Source of the DNA: Pseudomonas parasichuanensis
GTDB lineage: Bacteria > Pseudomonadota > Gammaproteobacteria > Pseudomonadales > Pseudomonadaceae
Assembly (NCBI RefSeq): GCF_021601385.1
Contig: NZ_BQHO01000035.1
Span: forward strand, 1 to 61,824
Direction: 5' to 3'
DNA: 61,824 bases
The translations under genes were made by a program, and so were the position numbers. This document shows positions 28,834 through 36,963 of this stretch, piece after piece; the first letter of the stretch is position 1, and the number at the start of each line of letters is the position of its first letter. A model generated the notes under the pieces. The model was given only the letters and a program-made list of their open reading frames with translations, was not told the origin of the DNA and made no database searches.

Positions 28834-28910
28834 GCCCTTTTCGCGGCACAAGGCCGCTCCTACAGGGATCGCACATCCCTGTAGGAGCGGCCTTGTGCCG
28901 CGAAAAGGGC
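28834..28910. repeat. Perfect 36-bp inverted REP pair between purT and the transporter gene
   Basis: The arms 28834-28869 and 28875-28910 are exact reverse complements over 36 bases, with a 5-base loop (CGCAC). The core is the CTGTAGGAGCGGC REP unit plus the GCGGCACAAGG and GCCCTTTTCGCGG extensions. It fills the convergent gap and should form a very strong hairpin in both transcripts. Confidence 0.9.
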
Positions 28911-28930
28911 TGCAAAGCAGCCCCAAATGA

Positions 28931-30235
28931 TCAAAGCTCGGTATTGCGCGTTTCCTTCAGGCACAGCACGGCAATCAAACTGATCACCGCCGCCGCCGAC
29001 ACATACCCCCCCACCCAGCTCAGCCCGCCCATGCTCACCAGCTTCTGGGCAAAGAACGGTGCCGCCGAGGCGCCGACGATGCCGCCCAGGTTGTAGGCCG
29101 CCGAAGCGCCGGTGTAGCGCACGTGGGTCGGGAACAGCTCCGGCAGCAGCGCGCCCATCGGGGCGAAGGTCACCCCCATCAGGAACAGCTCGATGCTCAG
29201 GAACAGCGCAACGCCCATGGTCGAGCCCGAGGTGAGCAGCGGTTCCATGGCAAAGCCCGAGGCGATGGCCAGCACAGCACCGACGATCAACACCGGTTTG
29301 CGCCCGTAGCGGTCGCTGAGCCAGGCCGACAGTGGCGTGGCCAGGGCCATGAACACCACGGCGAAGCACAGCAGGCCGAGGAAGGTCTCGCGGCTGTAGC
29401 CCAGGGTCGACACGCCGTAGCTCAGCGAGAACACCGTGGAGATGTAGAACAGCGCGTAGCACACCACCATCGCCGCCGCGCCCAGCAGGGTCGGCAGCCA
29501 GTACTGGGCGAACAGTTCGACCACCGGCAGCTTGACCCGCTCCTGGCGCGCCACGGCCTTGGCGAATACCGGGCTTTCCTCGAGCTTCAGGCGCACGTAG
29601 AGGCCGACCAGCACCAGTGCGGCGCTGAGCAGGAACGGGATGCGCCAGCCCCATTCGCGGAACTGCTCGTCGCTGAGCACCAGGGCCAGGGTGAGGAACA
29701 GGCCGTTGGCGGCCAAAAAGCCGATCGAGGGGCCCAGTTGCGGGAACATGCCGAACCAGGCGCGTTTGCCTTCGGGGGCGTTCTCGGTGGCCAGCAGCGC
29801 CGCACCACCCCATTCACCGCCCAGGCCCAGGCCCTGGCCGAAGCGCAGGATGCAGAGCAGGATCGGTGCCCACACGCCGATGCTGTCATAGCCTGGCAGC
29901 ACGCCGATCAGGGTGGTCGAGACACCCATCAGCAGCAGCGAAGCGACCAGGGTCGACTTGCGCCCGATGCGGTCGCCGAAGTGGCCGAACAACGCCGAGC
30001 CCAGTGGCCGGGCGAGGAAGGCGATACCGAAGGTAAGGAAGGCCGCGAGCATCTGCGCGGTGCCCGAGCCGGACGGGAAGAACACCGGCCCGATCACCAG
30101 GGCGGCGGCGGTGGCGTAGACGTAGAAATCGTAGAACTCGATGGCGGTGCCGATAAAGCTGGCGGTGGCCACCCGCGCGGGCGAGTTGACCGGGGCCGCC
30201 GAGGCAGGTTCGGCGTAGGTGCTGCTGGTAGTCAT
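28931..30235 (-). CDS. Major facilitator transporter, metabolite:H+ symporter group
   Basis: A 434-residue twelve-span transporter of the MHS branch (ShiA/KgtP/ProP-like). The branch signatures are visible: ASFIGTAIEFYDFYVYATAA at the first span, FGHFGDRIGRK in the loop between spans 2 and 3, and FGQGLGLGGEWGGA in span 4. The substrate is probably a small organic acid or related osmolyte, but this is not fixed by sequence. The start MTTSSTYAEPAS is preceded by AGGGACCTACGC. Confidence 0.9.
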   Translation of the reverse strand: MTTSSTYAEPASAAPVNSPARVATASFIGTAIEFYDFYVYATAAALVIGPVFFPSGSGTAQMLAAFLTFGIAFLARPLGSALFGHFGDRIGRKSTLVASLLLMGVSTTLIGVLPGYDSIGVWAPILLCILRFGQGLGLGGEWGGAALLATENAPEGKRAWFGMFPQLGPSIGFLAANGLFLTLALVLSDEQFREWGWRIPFLLSAALVLVGLYVRLKLEESPVFAKAVARQERVKLPVVELFAQYWLPTLLGAAAMVVCYALFYISTVFSLSYGVSTLGYSRETFLGLLCFAVVFMALATPLSAWLSDRYGRKPVLIVGAVLAIASGFAMEPLLTSGSTMGVALFLSIELFLMGVTFAPMGALLPELFPTHVRYTGASAAYNLGGIVGASAAPFFAQKLVSMGGLSWVGGYVSAAAVISLIAVLCLKETRNTEL

Positions 30236-30477
30236 GCGTAGGTCCCTGACAGTCGATGCTCCATGGGGCACGGCCCATGTGGCGGGCACACGGGAGCCGG
30301 AGCGTATTGTTTTGAGTCGCGTGACTGACGATAGCCCAGGGGGTAGGGAGGGGCGGGCGCTGTTCGGGGTGGTGACGCAGGGCCGTGGGGCGTGTCAGTG
30401 AGGCGGACTGGCCGTGGACCACCGGGTGCGGGTAGCAGGCGGGACGGCAGGGCTGGGTAAGCGTGACCCGAGTATAA

Positions 30478-31662
30478 CTATCGGGTTACCGTCCAGACCA
30501 GCACCTTGCTGGCGCAATTGTCCTCGGTTTCGAGGATTTCCAGGCGATAACGGCCGATCTTCAGGCATACCGCGGTCGCCGGGATGCTTTCCAGCGCCTC
30601 GGTGACCAGGCCGTTGAGGGTTTTCGGCCCGCCGTCACAGGGCAGGTGCCAGCCGAGGGTACGGTTGATCTCGCGCAGCGACGCGGTGCCCTCGATGATG
30701 AAGCGGCCATCGCCCTGCGGGTGCACGTGCGGGTTGTCGAGGCTGTGTTCGTCTTCGAATTCGCCGACGATCTCTTCGAGGATGTCTTCCAGGGTGACGA
30801 TGCCCAGCACTTCGCCGTATTCGTCCACCACCACGCCCATGCGCCGCTGTTGCTTGTGGAAGTTCAGCAACTGCATCTGCAAGGGCGTGCTTTCGGGCAC
30901 GAAGTAGGGCTCGTAGCAGGCGCCCTGGAGCTTTTCGAAGGTGAGTTCGGCGCGCGGCAGCAGGTGGCTGATCAGCTTGGTGTTGAGTACCGCTTCCACC
31001 TGGTTGATGTCGTTGTGATAGACCGGCAGGCGCGTGTGGCGGCTGACGATCAGCTGCTCGATGATGCGCTGGATGGGGTCGTCGAGGTTGATGCCGTCGA
31101 CTTCGTTGCGCGGTACCAGGATGTCGTTGACGGTGACCTTGTCCAGGGCCTGCAAGCCTTCCAGCAAGCCGTTGCGCGATGGGTCCGGGTGTTCGTCATC
31201 ATCGAAGTCGTCTTCCTGCGGGTGCAGCGCCACCGCGATGGGCTGCACGCGGAACGGGCGCAGGATCAACCTGGCGCAGCCATCGAGCAGGCAGGCCAGC
31301 GGTTGCAGTGCGGCCAGCGGTACCTTGAGCAGGCTCGTGCCAAGGCTGATGAATGCTTGCGGATCACGTCGGGCCAGGCGTCGTGGCAGGTACTCGGCAA
31401 GCACCAGCAAGGCGGCGGTGGCGGCCAACCCGGCGAGCCAGAAACCGTGCTCGCCGCTGTAACGCTGGCCGATCAGGCAGGCCAGGCCCAGCACCAGCAG
31501 CTTGCCGAGGCTGGCGCAGAGCACCAGGGCCTGGGCGGGCAGGGCGGGGTCGGCGTGGCCGTTCTGTTGCTGGCGCGCGCAGTCCACCGCAGTGAACAAC
31601 GCCGACCACAGCAGTGCCAGTACCAGTGTGCCGAGCAGCGGGGCGTACGGCAGGGTATCCAT
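30478..31662 (-). CDS. CBS-domain transporter-associated protein, CorB/YfjD-like
   Basis: A 394-residue protein related to CNNM/CorB proteins linked to magnesium and cobalt efflux. A short N-terminal membrane part (three or four spans, residues 1-130) is followed by a CBS pair (VTVNDILVPRNEVDGI and RRMGVVVDEYGEVLGIVTLE) and a C-terminal CorC/HlyC domain (DGRFIIEGTASLREINRTLG). The membrane domain is degenerate compared with typical CNNM, lacking a recognisable conserved Pro/Gly ion motif. It sits next to ypjD and divergent ffh, an arrangement also known from Escherichia coli (yfjD-ypjD-ffh). Confidence 0.85.
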   Translation of the reverse strand: MDTLPYAPLLGTLVLALLWSALFTAVDCARQQQNGHADPALPAQALVLCASLGKLLVLGLACLIGQRYSGEHGFWLAGLAATAALLVLAEYLPRRLARRDPQAFISLGTSLLKVPLAALQPLACLLDGCARLILRPFRVQPIAVALHPQEDDFDDDEHPDPSRNGLLEGLQALDKVTVNDILVPRNEVDGINLDDPIQRIIEQLIVSRHTRLPVYHNDINQVEAVLNTKLISHLLPRAELTFEKLQGACYEPYFVPESTPLQMQLLNFHKQQRRMGVVVDEYGEVLGIVTLEDILEEIVGEFEDEHSLDNPHVHPQGDGRFIIEGTASLREINRTLGWHLPCDGGPKTLNGLVTEALESIPATAVCLKIGRYRLEILETEDNCASKVLVWTVTR

Positions 31663-31671
31663 GGGCGGCCG

Positions 31672-32481
31672 TCAGATATGCAAGATGAATTCGCGGACCA
31701 GCTTGCTGCCGAAATAGGCCAGCATCAGCAGGCAGAAACCGGCGAGGGTCCAGCGGATCGCCTTGTGGCCACGCCAGCCCAGGCGGGTGCGGCCCCACAG
31801 CAAGACGCTGAACACGATCCACGCCACGCAGGCCAGCAGGGTCTTGTGCACCAGGTGCTGGGCGAACAGGTTGTCGAGGAACAGCCAGCCGGAGATCAGC
31901 GACAGCGACAGCAGCCCCCAGCCGGCCCAGAGGAAACCGAACAGCAGGCTTTCCATGGTTTGCAGCGGTGGGAAGTTGCGGATCAGCCCGGACGGGTGCT
32001 TGTGCTTGAGCTGGTGGTCCTGCAGCAACAGCAGCAGGGCCTGGAACACCGCGATGGTGAACAGGCCGTAGGCGAGGATCGACAGCAGGATATGCGCGAG
32101 GATGCCGGGTTCTTCGTTGATCAGCGGCACCGTGCCGGGCGGGGCGAACTGGGCCAGCAACGCCGTTACGGCACCGAGCGGGAACAGCAGCACCAGCAGG
32201 TTCTCCACCGGAATGCTCAGGCAGGCGATCAGCGTCAGGGCAATCACCGCCACGGCGATCAGGCTGGCGGCGCTGAAGAAGTCCAGGCTCAGGCCCAGCG
32301 GGGTGATCAGCTGGAAGAACAGCGCGCCGCCCTGGGCGAGCACCGCCAGCGCACCGAGCAGCCCGAGCAGCCGCTTGTCGGCGCGGGCACCACGGGCCAG
32401 GCCGGTGGCCTGATAGACGGTCGCGGCCAGATAAAGGAAGGCGGCGATCAGGTTGGGGATGAGGCTGGGTGAAGAGAGCAT
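31672..32481 (-). CDS. ypjD: Inner-membrane protein YpjD (CcsA/cytochrome-assembly-like)
   Basis: A 269-residue protein with about eight membrane spans, related to the CcsA/CcmC cytochrome c assembly fold; segments FGFLWAGWGLLSLSLISGW and LLSILAYGLFTIAVFQALLL are typical. No cytochrome c maturation genes are nearby, and the E. coli relative YpjD lies between ffh and yfjD, where it has been linked to the CorB magnesium system. That conserved neighbourhood is seen here, so a role with the adjacent CorB-like protein is more likely than haem handling. The ATG is 10 bases from GGACTT. Confidence 0.85.
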   Translation of the reverse strand: MLSSPSLIPNLIAAFLYLAATVYQATGLARGARADKRLLGLLGALAVLAQGGALFFQLITPLGLSLDFFSAASLIAVAVIALTLIACLSIPVENLLVLLFPLGAVTALLAQFAPPGTVPLINEEPGILAHILLSILAYGLFTIAVFQALLLLLQDHQLKHKHPSGLIRNFPPLQTMESLLFGFLWAGWGLLSLSLISGWLFLDNLFAQHLVHKTLLACVAWIVFSVLLWGRTRLGWRGHKAIRWTLAGFCLLMLAYFGSKLVREFILHI

Positions 32482-32554
32482 AAGTCCTGGCAGGCAAGCC
32501 TTAAAGGGACGGAGTTTGGCATAGAACGCGCTGCTCTAGGAAGACTGCGACACC

Positions 32555-32625
32555 AGCTGCAAGCTGTAAGTAATGAGCTGCAAGTAAAAGCGAATCGACG
32601 TATGGCCAGCTTTTACTTGCCGCTT
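32555..32625. repeat. AGCTGCAAG-type inverted repeat in the ypjD/ffh divergent region
   Basis: An almost perfect 16-bp inverted repeat (32576-32591, AGCTGCAAGTAAAAGC; 32609-32624, GCTTTTACTTGCCGCT) is flanked by further AGCTGCAAGCT and CTTGTAGCTCGC copies. It ends about 30 bases before the ffh -10 box. The same core words are found between mltF and purL. Confidence 0.65.
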
Positions 32626-32653
32626 GTAGCTCGCCGCTCGCCACTGCCTTCGT

Positions 32654-32659
32654 TATAAT
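32654..32659 (+). promoter_or_regulatory. -10 box of ffh
   Basis: A perfect TATAAT lies 85 bases before the ffh ATG, predicting transcription from about 32666. No good -35 hexamer is visible; the region where it would lie (CTCGCCGCTCG) is the right-hand edge of the adjacent repeat. Confidence 0.5.
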
Positions 32660-32743
32660 CGCCGCCTTGTTGTGCCCAGCGCGTGTGCATTTCCACCTGG
32701 GCGCCTGAAAAACCTCGGCTTCACTGGGCCTGAAAGGATCACC

Positions 32744-34120
32744 ATGTTCGAAAACCTGACCGACCGCCTGTCACAGACGCTGCGCCATGTCACCGGCAAG
32801 GCCAAGCTGACCGAAGACAACATCAAGGACACGCTGCGCGAAGTGCGCATGGCCCTGCTCGAGGCCGACGTCGCCCTGCCGGTGGTCAAGGATTTCGTCA
32901 ACAGCATCAAGGAGCGCGCGGTCGGCACTGAAGTGTCGCGCAGCCTCACCCCAGGCCAGGCCTTCGTCAAGATCGTCCAGGCCGAGCTGGAACGCCTGAT
33001 GGGCGCGGCCAACGAAGAGCTGACGCTCAACGCCGCACCGCCCGCCGTGGTGCTGATGGCCGGCCTGCAGGGTGCCGGTAAGACCACCACCGCCGGCAAA
33101 CTGGCGCGCCACCTCAAGGAGCGCAAGAAGAAGAGCGTCATGGTGGTCTCCGCCGACGTTTACCGCCCGGCGGCGATCAAGCAGCTGGAAACCCTGGCCA
33201 ACGACATCGGCGTGACCTTCTTCCCGTCCGACATCAGCCAGAAACCGGTGGACATCGCCCAGGCGGCGATCCGCGAAGCCAAGCTCAAGTTCATCGATGT
33301 GGTGATCGTCGACACCGCCGGCCGCCTGCACGTCGACGCCGACATGATGGACGAGATCAAGGCGCTGCACGCCTCGGTCAAGCCGATCGAAACGCTGTTC
33401 GTGGTCGATGCCATGACCGGCCAGGACGCCGCTAATACCGCCAAGGCCTTCGGCGACGCACTGCCGCTGACCGGTGTGATCCTGACCAAGGTCGACGGTG
33501 ATGCCCGTGGCGGTGCCGCACTGTCGGTGCGGGCCATTACCGGCAAGCCGATCAAGTTCATCGGTATGGGCGAGAAGACCGAAGCCCTCGAGCCGTTCCA
33601 CCCTGACCGGATCGCCTCGCGCATCCTCGGCATGGGTGACGTGCTCAGCCTGATCGAGCAGGCCGAGCAGACCATCGACAAGGAAAAGGCCGACAAGCTG
33701 GCCAAGAAGCTGAAGAAGGGCAAGGGCTTCGACCTCGAAGACTTCCGTGACCAGCTGCAGCAGATGAAGAACATGGGCGGCCTTGGCGGGCTGATGGACA
33801 AGCTGCCGAACATGGGCGGCGTCAACCTGTCGCAGATGGGCAACGCCCAGGGCGCGGCCGAGAAGCAGTTCAAGCAGATGGAGGCGATCATCAACTCCAT
33901 GACCCCGGCCGAGCGCCGCGACCCTGAGTTGATCAGCGGTTCGCGCAAACGCCGCATCGCCCTGGGCTCCGGTACCCAGGTGCAGGACATCGGCCGGCTG
34001 ATCAAACAGCACAAGCAGATGCAGAAGATGATGAAGAAATTCTCCACCAAGGGCGGCATGGCCAAGATGATGCGCGGCCTTGGTGGCATGTTGCCTGGCG
34101 GCGGCATGCCCAAGATGTAA
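32744..34120 (+). CDS. ffh: Signal recognition particle protein
   Basis: The SRP54 GTPase subunit binds 4.5S RNA and delivers signal-anchor proteins to FtsY. It is 458 residues. An N domain is followed by the G domain with the P-loop GLQGAGKTTTAGKLA, DTAGRLHVD and TKVDGDARGG, then a Met-rich M domain (residues about 330-458) ending MLPGGGMPKM. The start MFENLTDRLS follows AAAGGATCACC. It is divergent from ypjD and upstream of the rpsP operon, the standard gammaproteobacterial order. Confidence 0.98.
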   Translation: MFENLTDRLSQTLRHVTGKAKLTEDNIKDTLREVRMALLEADVALPVVKDFVNSIKERAVGTEVSRSLTPGQAFVKIVQAELERLMGAANEELTLNAAPPAVVLMAGLQGAGKTTTAGKLARHLKERKKKSVMVVSADVYRPAAIKQLETLANDIGVTFFPSDISQKPVDIAQAAIREAKLKFIDVVIVDTAGRLHVDADMMDEIKALHASVKPIETLFVVDAMTGQDAANTAKAFGDALPLTGVILTKVDGDARGGAALSVRAITGKPIKFIGMGEKTEALEPFHPDRIASRILGMGDVLSLIEQAEQTIDKEKADKLAKKLKKGKGFDLEDFRDQLQQMKNMGGLGGLMDKLPNMGGVNLSQMGNAQGAAEKQFKQMEAIINSMTPAERRDPELISGSRKRRIALGSGTQVQDIGRLIKQHKQMQKMMKKFSTKGGMAKMMRGLGGMLPGGGMPKM

Positions 34121-34163
34121 TCGAATTTGGCTGGCTGCCTTTATAAGAAGGTGGCCGCCATCC

Positions 34164-34305
34164 CCCGCTTCGGCGGGAATAGCGCCGCAAAACAGCGGCT
34201 TAACCGGCAGATCTGAACGGTGGGTCAAGCGCTCGCCGAAAAAGGCATTTGCAAATGTCCGTGTATTCCCCGAGAATATGCGGCCTTTTGGGCACCCGTG
34301 TGCCC
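34164..34305 (+). promoter_or_regulatory. Structured leader of the rpsP operon
   Basis: Between ffh and rpsP (231 bases) three hairpins can be drawn: CCCGC/GCGGG with a TTCG loop (34164-34177), GCCGC/GCGGC (34184-34199, possibly the end of the ffh transcript) and GGGCAC/GTGCCC with a CCGT loop (34290-34305). TTGCAA at 34249-34254 could be a -35 box. This suggests a separate rpsP promoter and leader, but I recognise no known leader class. Confidence 0.35.
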
Positions 34306-34351
34306 ATTGGGCATTCAGTTTTGCAGCACCGACTATAGGAACGATGTTCAC

Positions 34352-34603
34352 ATGGTAACCATCCGTCTTGCCCGTGGCGGCTCGAAAAAGCGCCCTTTCT
34401 ACCACCTGACCGTGACCAACTCGCGTAACGCCCGTGACGGCCGTTTCGTTGAGCGCGTTGGCTTCTTCAACCCGATCGCATCGGGCGCCGAAGTCAAGCT
34501 GTCGGTAAACCAGGAGCGCGTCACCTACTGGCTGAGCCAGGGCGCACAGCCGTCTGAGCGTGTTGCTCAGCTGCTGAAGGAAGCTGCCAAGGCTGCAGCC
34601 TGA
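34352..34603 (+). CDS. rpsP: 30S ribosomal protein S16
   Basis: An 83-residue S16 protein, with the family N-terminus [19 protein letters not shown] and the block [14 protein letters not shown]. It is needed for 30S assembly. First gene of the rpsP-rimM-trmD-rplS operon; rimM starts 5 bases after the stop. The ATG is preceded by TAGGAACGATG. Codon use is strongly biased to the highly expressed set. Confidence 0.98.
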   Translation: MVTIRLARGGSKKRPFYHLTVTNSRNARDGRFVERVGFFNPIASGAEVKLSVNQERVTYWLSQGAQPSERVAQLLKEAAKAAA

Positions 34604-34608
34604 GCAGT

Positions 34609-35145
34609 ATGAACGCGACGCCAGAAAAGGCTGACGACCTCATCGTCGTTGGCAAGATTTTTTCGGTTCACGGCGTTCGCGGCGAGGTGAAGGTGTACTC
34701 CTTTACCGATCCGATTGAAAACCTGTTGGATTATCCGCGCTGGACGCTCAAGCACGAAGGCAAGGTAAAGCAGGTAGAGCTGGTCAGCGGTCGTGGCTCC
34801 CAAAAGGGCCTGGTCGTGAAATTGAAAGGTCTCGATGATCGTGATGAAGCCCGGCTTCTGAGTGGTTACGAAATCTGCATTGCGCGGAGCCTTTTGCCCA
34901 ACCTGGCAGCCGACGAGTACTACTGGTACCAGTTGGAAGGCCTGAAGGTCATCAATCAGGACGAACAGCTGTTCGGCACGATCGATCACCTGTTGGAGAC
35001 CGGCGCGAACGATGTAATGGTGGTCAAGCCTTGCACAGGCAGCCTGGATGATCGCGAGCGTCTGTTGCCCTATACGGAGCAATGCGTGCTGGCAATCGAC
35101 CTTGAAGCCGGTGTGATGCGAGTCGAATGGGACGCGGATTTCTAA
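34609..35145 (+). CDS. rimM: Ribosome maturation factor RimM
   Basis: A 178-residue 16S rRNA processing factor that binds S19 and helps mature the 30S head. The N-terminal RimM domain (VGKIFSVHGVRGEVKVYSFT) is followed by a PRC-barrel domain (EYYWYQLEGLKVINQD). It lies 5 bases after rpsP and 3 bases before trmD. Codon use is less GC-biased than that of rpsP and ffh (more T- and A-ending codons). Confidence 0.97.
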   Translation: MNATPEKADDLIVVGKIFSVHGVRGEVKVYSFTDPIENLLDYPRWTLKHEGKVKQVELVSGRGSQKGLVVKLKGLDDRDEARLLSGYEICIARSLLPNLAADEYYWYQLEGLKVINQDEQLFGTIDHLLETGANDVMVVKPCTGSLDDRERLLPYTEQCVLAIDLEAGVMRVEWDADF

Positions 35146-35148
35146 ACG

Positions 35149-35901
35149 ATGGGTAACCTTCGCGTAGACGTCATCACGTTGTTCCCCGAGATGTTCTCGG
35201 CCATCACGGAGTACGGCATTACCAGCCGTGCGGTGAAACAGGGGTTGCTGCAAGTGACCTGCTGGAACCCGCGGGACTACACCACTGATCGCCACCACAC
35301 CGTGGATGATCGGCCGTTTGGCGGTGGTCCGGGCATGGTGATGAAAATCAAGCCTCTGGAAGACGCCCTGGTCAACGCCAGGCAAGTCGCCGGAGCAACG
35401 GCAAAGGTGATCTACCTTTCGCCGCAAGGTCGCAAGCTGACTCAGCAGGCGGTCAAAGGCCTGGCCGAACAGGAATCTCTGATCCTGATCGCCGGTCGTT
35501 ATGAAGGCATCGACGAGCGTTTTATCGAGGCTCATGTCGATGAAGAGTGGTCGATTGGCGACTATGTGCTTTCCGGTGGCGAGCTGCCGGCCATGGTGCT
35601 GATCGATGCGGTTACGCGGCTGCTGCCCGGAGCTTTAGGGCATGTGGACTCGGCGGAGGAAGATTCTTTCACCGACGGTCTGCTGGATTGCCCGCACTAC
35701 ACCCGACCTGAGGTGTATGCGGATCAGCGTGTACCCGACGTGTTGCTAAGTGGCAACCATGCACATATCCGGCGTTGGCGGATGAAGCAGTCCCTTGGTA
35801 GGACCTTCGAACGACGCGCCGATCTTCTGGAAAGTCGCTCGCTTTCTGGAGAAGAGAAGAAGCTGCTCGAGGAATACCTCCGCGAGCGGGACGATAGTTA
35901 A
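35149..35901 (+). CDS. trmD: tRNA (guanine-N1)-methyltransferase
   Basis: Methylates G37 of tRNAs reading codons that start with C, preventing +1 frameshifts. It is 250 residues. The SPOUT trefoil-knot core shows [32 protein letters not shown] and [20 protein letters not shown]. It is tightly packed behind rimM. The gene is somewhat richer in T and A at third positions than the surrounding ribosomal genes, as is rimM. Confidence 0.98.
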   Translation: MGNLRVDVITLFPEMFSAITEYGITSRAVKQGLLQVTCWNPRDYTTDRHHTVDDRPFGGGPGMVMKIKPLEDALVNARQVAGATAKVIYLSPQGRKLTQQAVKGLAEQESLILIAGRYEGIDERFIEAHVDEEWSIGDYVLSGGELPAMVLIDAVTRLLPGALGHVDSAEEDSFTDGLLDCPHYTRPEVYADQRVPDVLLSGNHAHIRRWRMKQSLGRTFERRADLLESRSLSGEEKKLLEEYLRERDDS

Positions 35902-35944
35902 ACGTATCGATGGTGGATCGCGTTATCCATCTTAGGAGCACAGC

Positions 35945-36295
35945 ATGACCAACAAGATCATCCAGCAGCTCGAAGCCGAGCAGATGAGCAAGGAAATCCC
36001 GACCTTCGCACCAGGCGACACCATTGTCGTCCAGGTTAAAGTGAAGGAAGGCGACCGCTCGCGTCTGCAGGCGTTCGAAGGCGTCGTTATCGCCAAGCGT
36101 AACCGCGGTCTGAACAGCGCCTTCACCGTGCGCAAGATCTCCAGCGGCGTTGGCGTAGAGCGTACCTTCCAGACCTACAGCCCACAGATCGACAGCCTGG
36201 CCGTGAAACGTCGTGGTGACGTGCGTAAAGCCAAGCTGTACTACCTGCGCGACCTGTCCGGCAAAGCCGCTCGCATCAAGGAAAAACTGTCCTGA
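35945..36295 (+). CDS. rplS: 50S ribosomal protein L19
   Basis: A 116-residue L19 protein at the 30S-50S interface. Family blocks [38 protein letters not shown] and [10 protein letters not shown] are present. TAGGAGCACAGC gives a strong ribosome binding site. It is the last gene of the operon, 43 bases after trmD, and is followed by a strong terminator. Confidence 0.98.
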   Translation: MTNKIIQQLEAEQMSKEIPTFAPGDTIVVQVKVKEGDRSRLQAFEGVVIAKRNRGLNSAFTVRKISSGVGVERTFQTYSPQIDSLAVKRRGDVRKAKLYYLRDLSGKAARIKEKLS

Positions 36296-36333
36296 GTGCA
36301 GTTTGACCGGTGGCCTTGGCCATCTTGCGAGAG

Positions 36334-36360
36334 AAAAAGCAGCCTTCGGGCTGCTTTTTT
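36334..36360 (+). terminator. Intrinsic terminator of the rpsP-rplS operon
   Basis: AAAAAGCAGCC and GGCTGCTTTTTT form a perfect stem around a TTCG tetraloop, followed by further T residues. It begins 38 bases after the rplS stop and is one of the clearest terminators in the window. Confidence 0.92.
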
Positions 36361-36396
36361 GCTTTTTGTACCTTGCCTTAGCGATGTGACCCGAAC

Positions 36397-36804
36397 ATGA
36401 CAACCCGAGACCAGGAAATCCTGCGCCGCACCGAACTGTCGGTGACCCGTGTGACCAAGGCGGTGTTCCCCAACACCACCAACCACCACAACACCCTGTT
36501 CGGCGGTACGGCCCTGGCATGGATGGACGAAGTGTCGTTCATCGCCGCCACGCGTTTTTGTCGCCTGCCGCTGGTAACCGTGTCCACCGACCGCATCGAC
36601 TTCAAGCACCCGATCCCGGCGGGCTCGATCGTCGAGTTGGTGGGTAGCGTGATCAAGGTCGGCAACACCAGCCTGCAGGTGCAGGTGGATGTATTCGTCG
36701 AGAACATGTACCTCGATGGCCGCGAACGCGCGATCCATGGGGTGTTCAGCTTCGTCGCCATCGACGAGGACAAGCGCCCGGTGCCGGTGCTGCCGCAGGC
36801 CTGA
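36397..36804 (+). CDS. Acyl-CoA thioesterase, hotdog fold (YciA/BACH type)
   Basis: A 135-residue single-domain hotdog thioesterase hydrolysing acyl-CoA. The active-site region NTTNHHNTLFGGTALAWMDE and the strand VSTDRIDFKHPIPAGSIVEL match the YciA/acyl-CoA hydrolase family. It has its own start shortly after the rplS terminator. The acyl-chain preference cannot be read from sequence. Confidence 0.9.
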   Translation: MTTRDQEILRRTELSVTRVTKAVFPNTTNHHNTLFGGTALAWMDEVSFIAATRFCRLPLVTVSTDRIDFKHPIPAGSIVELVGSVIKVGNTSLQVQVDVFVENMYLDGRERAIHGVFSFVAIDEDKRPVPVLPQA

Positions 36805-36822
36805 TTGGGTGCGCAGCGCAAT

Positions 36823-36946
36823 CCCTGTAGGAGCGGCCTTGTGCCGCGAAAGGGCTGCGAAGCGGCCCCCAGTTTTCGGCGTTGCGACAACTAAAATCGG
36901 GGGCTGCCATGCAGCCCTTTCGCGGCACAAGGCTGCTCCTACAGGG
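36823..36946. repeat. Spaced inverted REP pair between thioesterase and antiporter genes
   Basis: The left arm starts CCCTGTAGGAGCGGCC at 36823 and continues through CGCGAAAGGGCTGC and GCGGCCCCCAGTTTT. The right arm mirrors this (AAAATCGGGGGCTGC ... GGCTGCTCCTACAGGGG), ending at 36946, with a few mismatches. The arms are about 55 bases each, with a central spacer near 36881-36890. It fills a convergent gap and is a longer version of the 28834-28910 element. Confidence 0.85.
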
Positions 36947-36963
36947 GTCGCAGGCCCTCCTGA

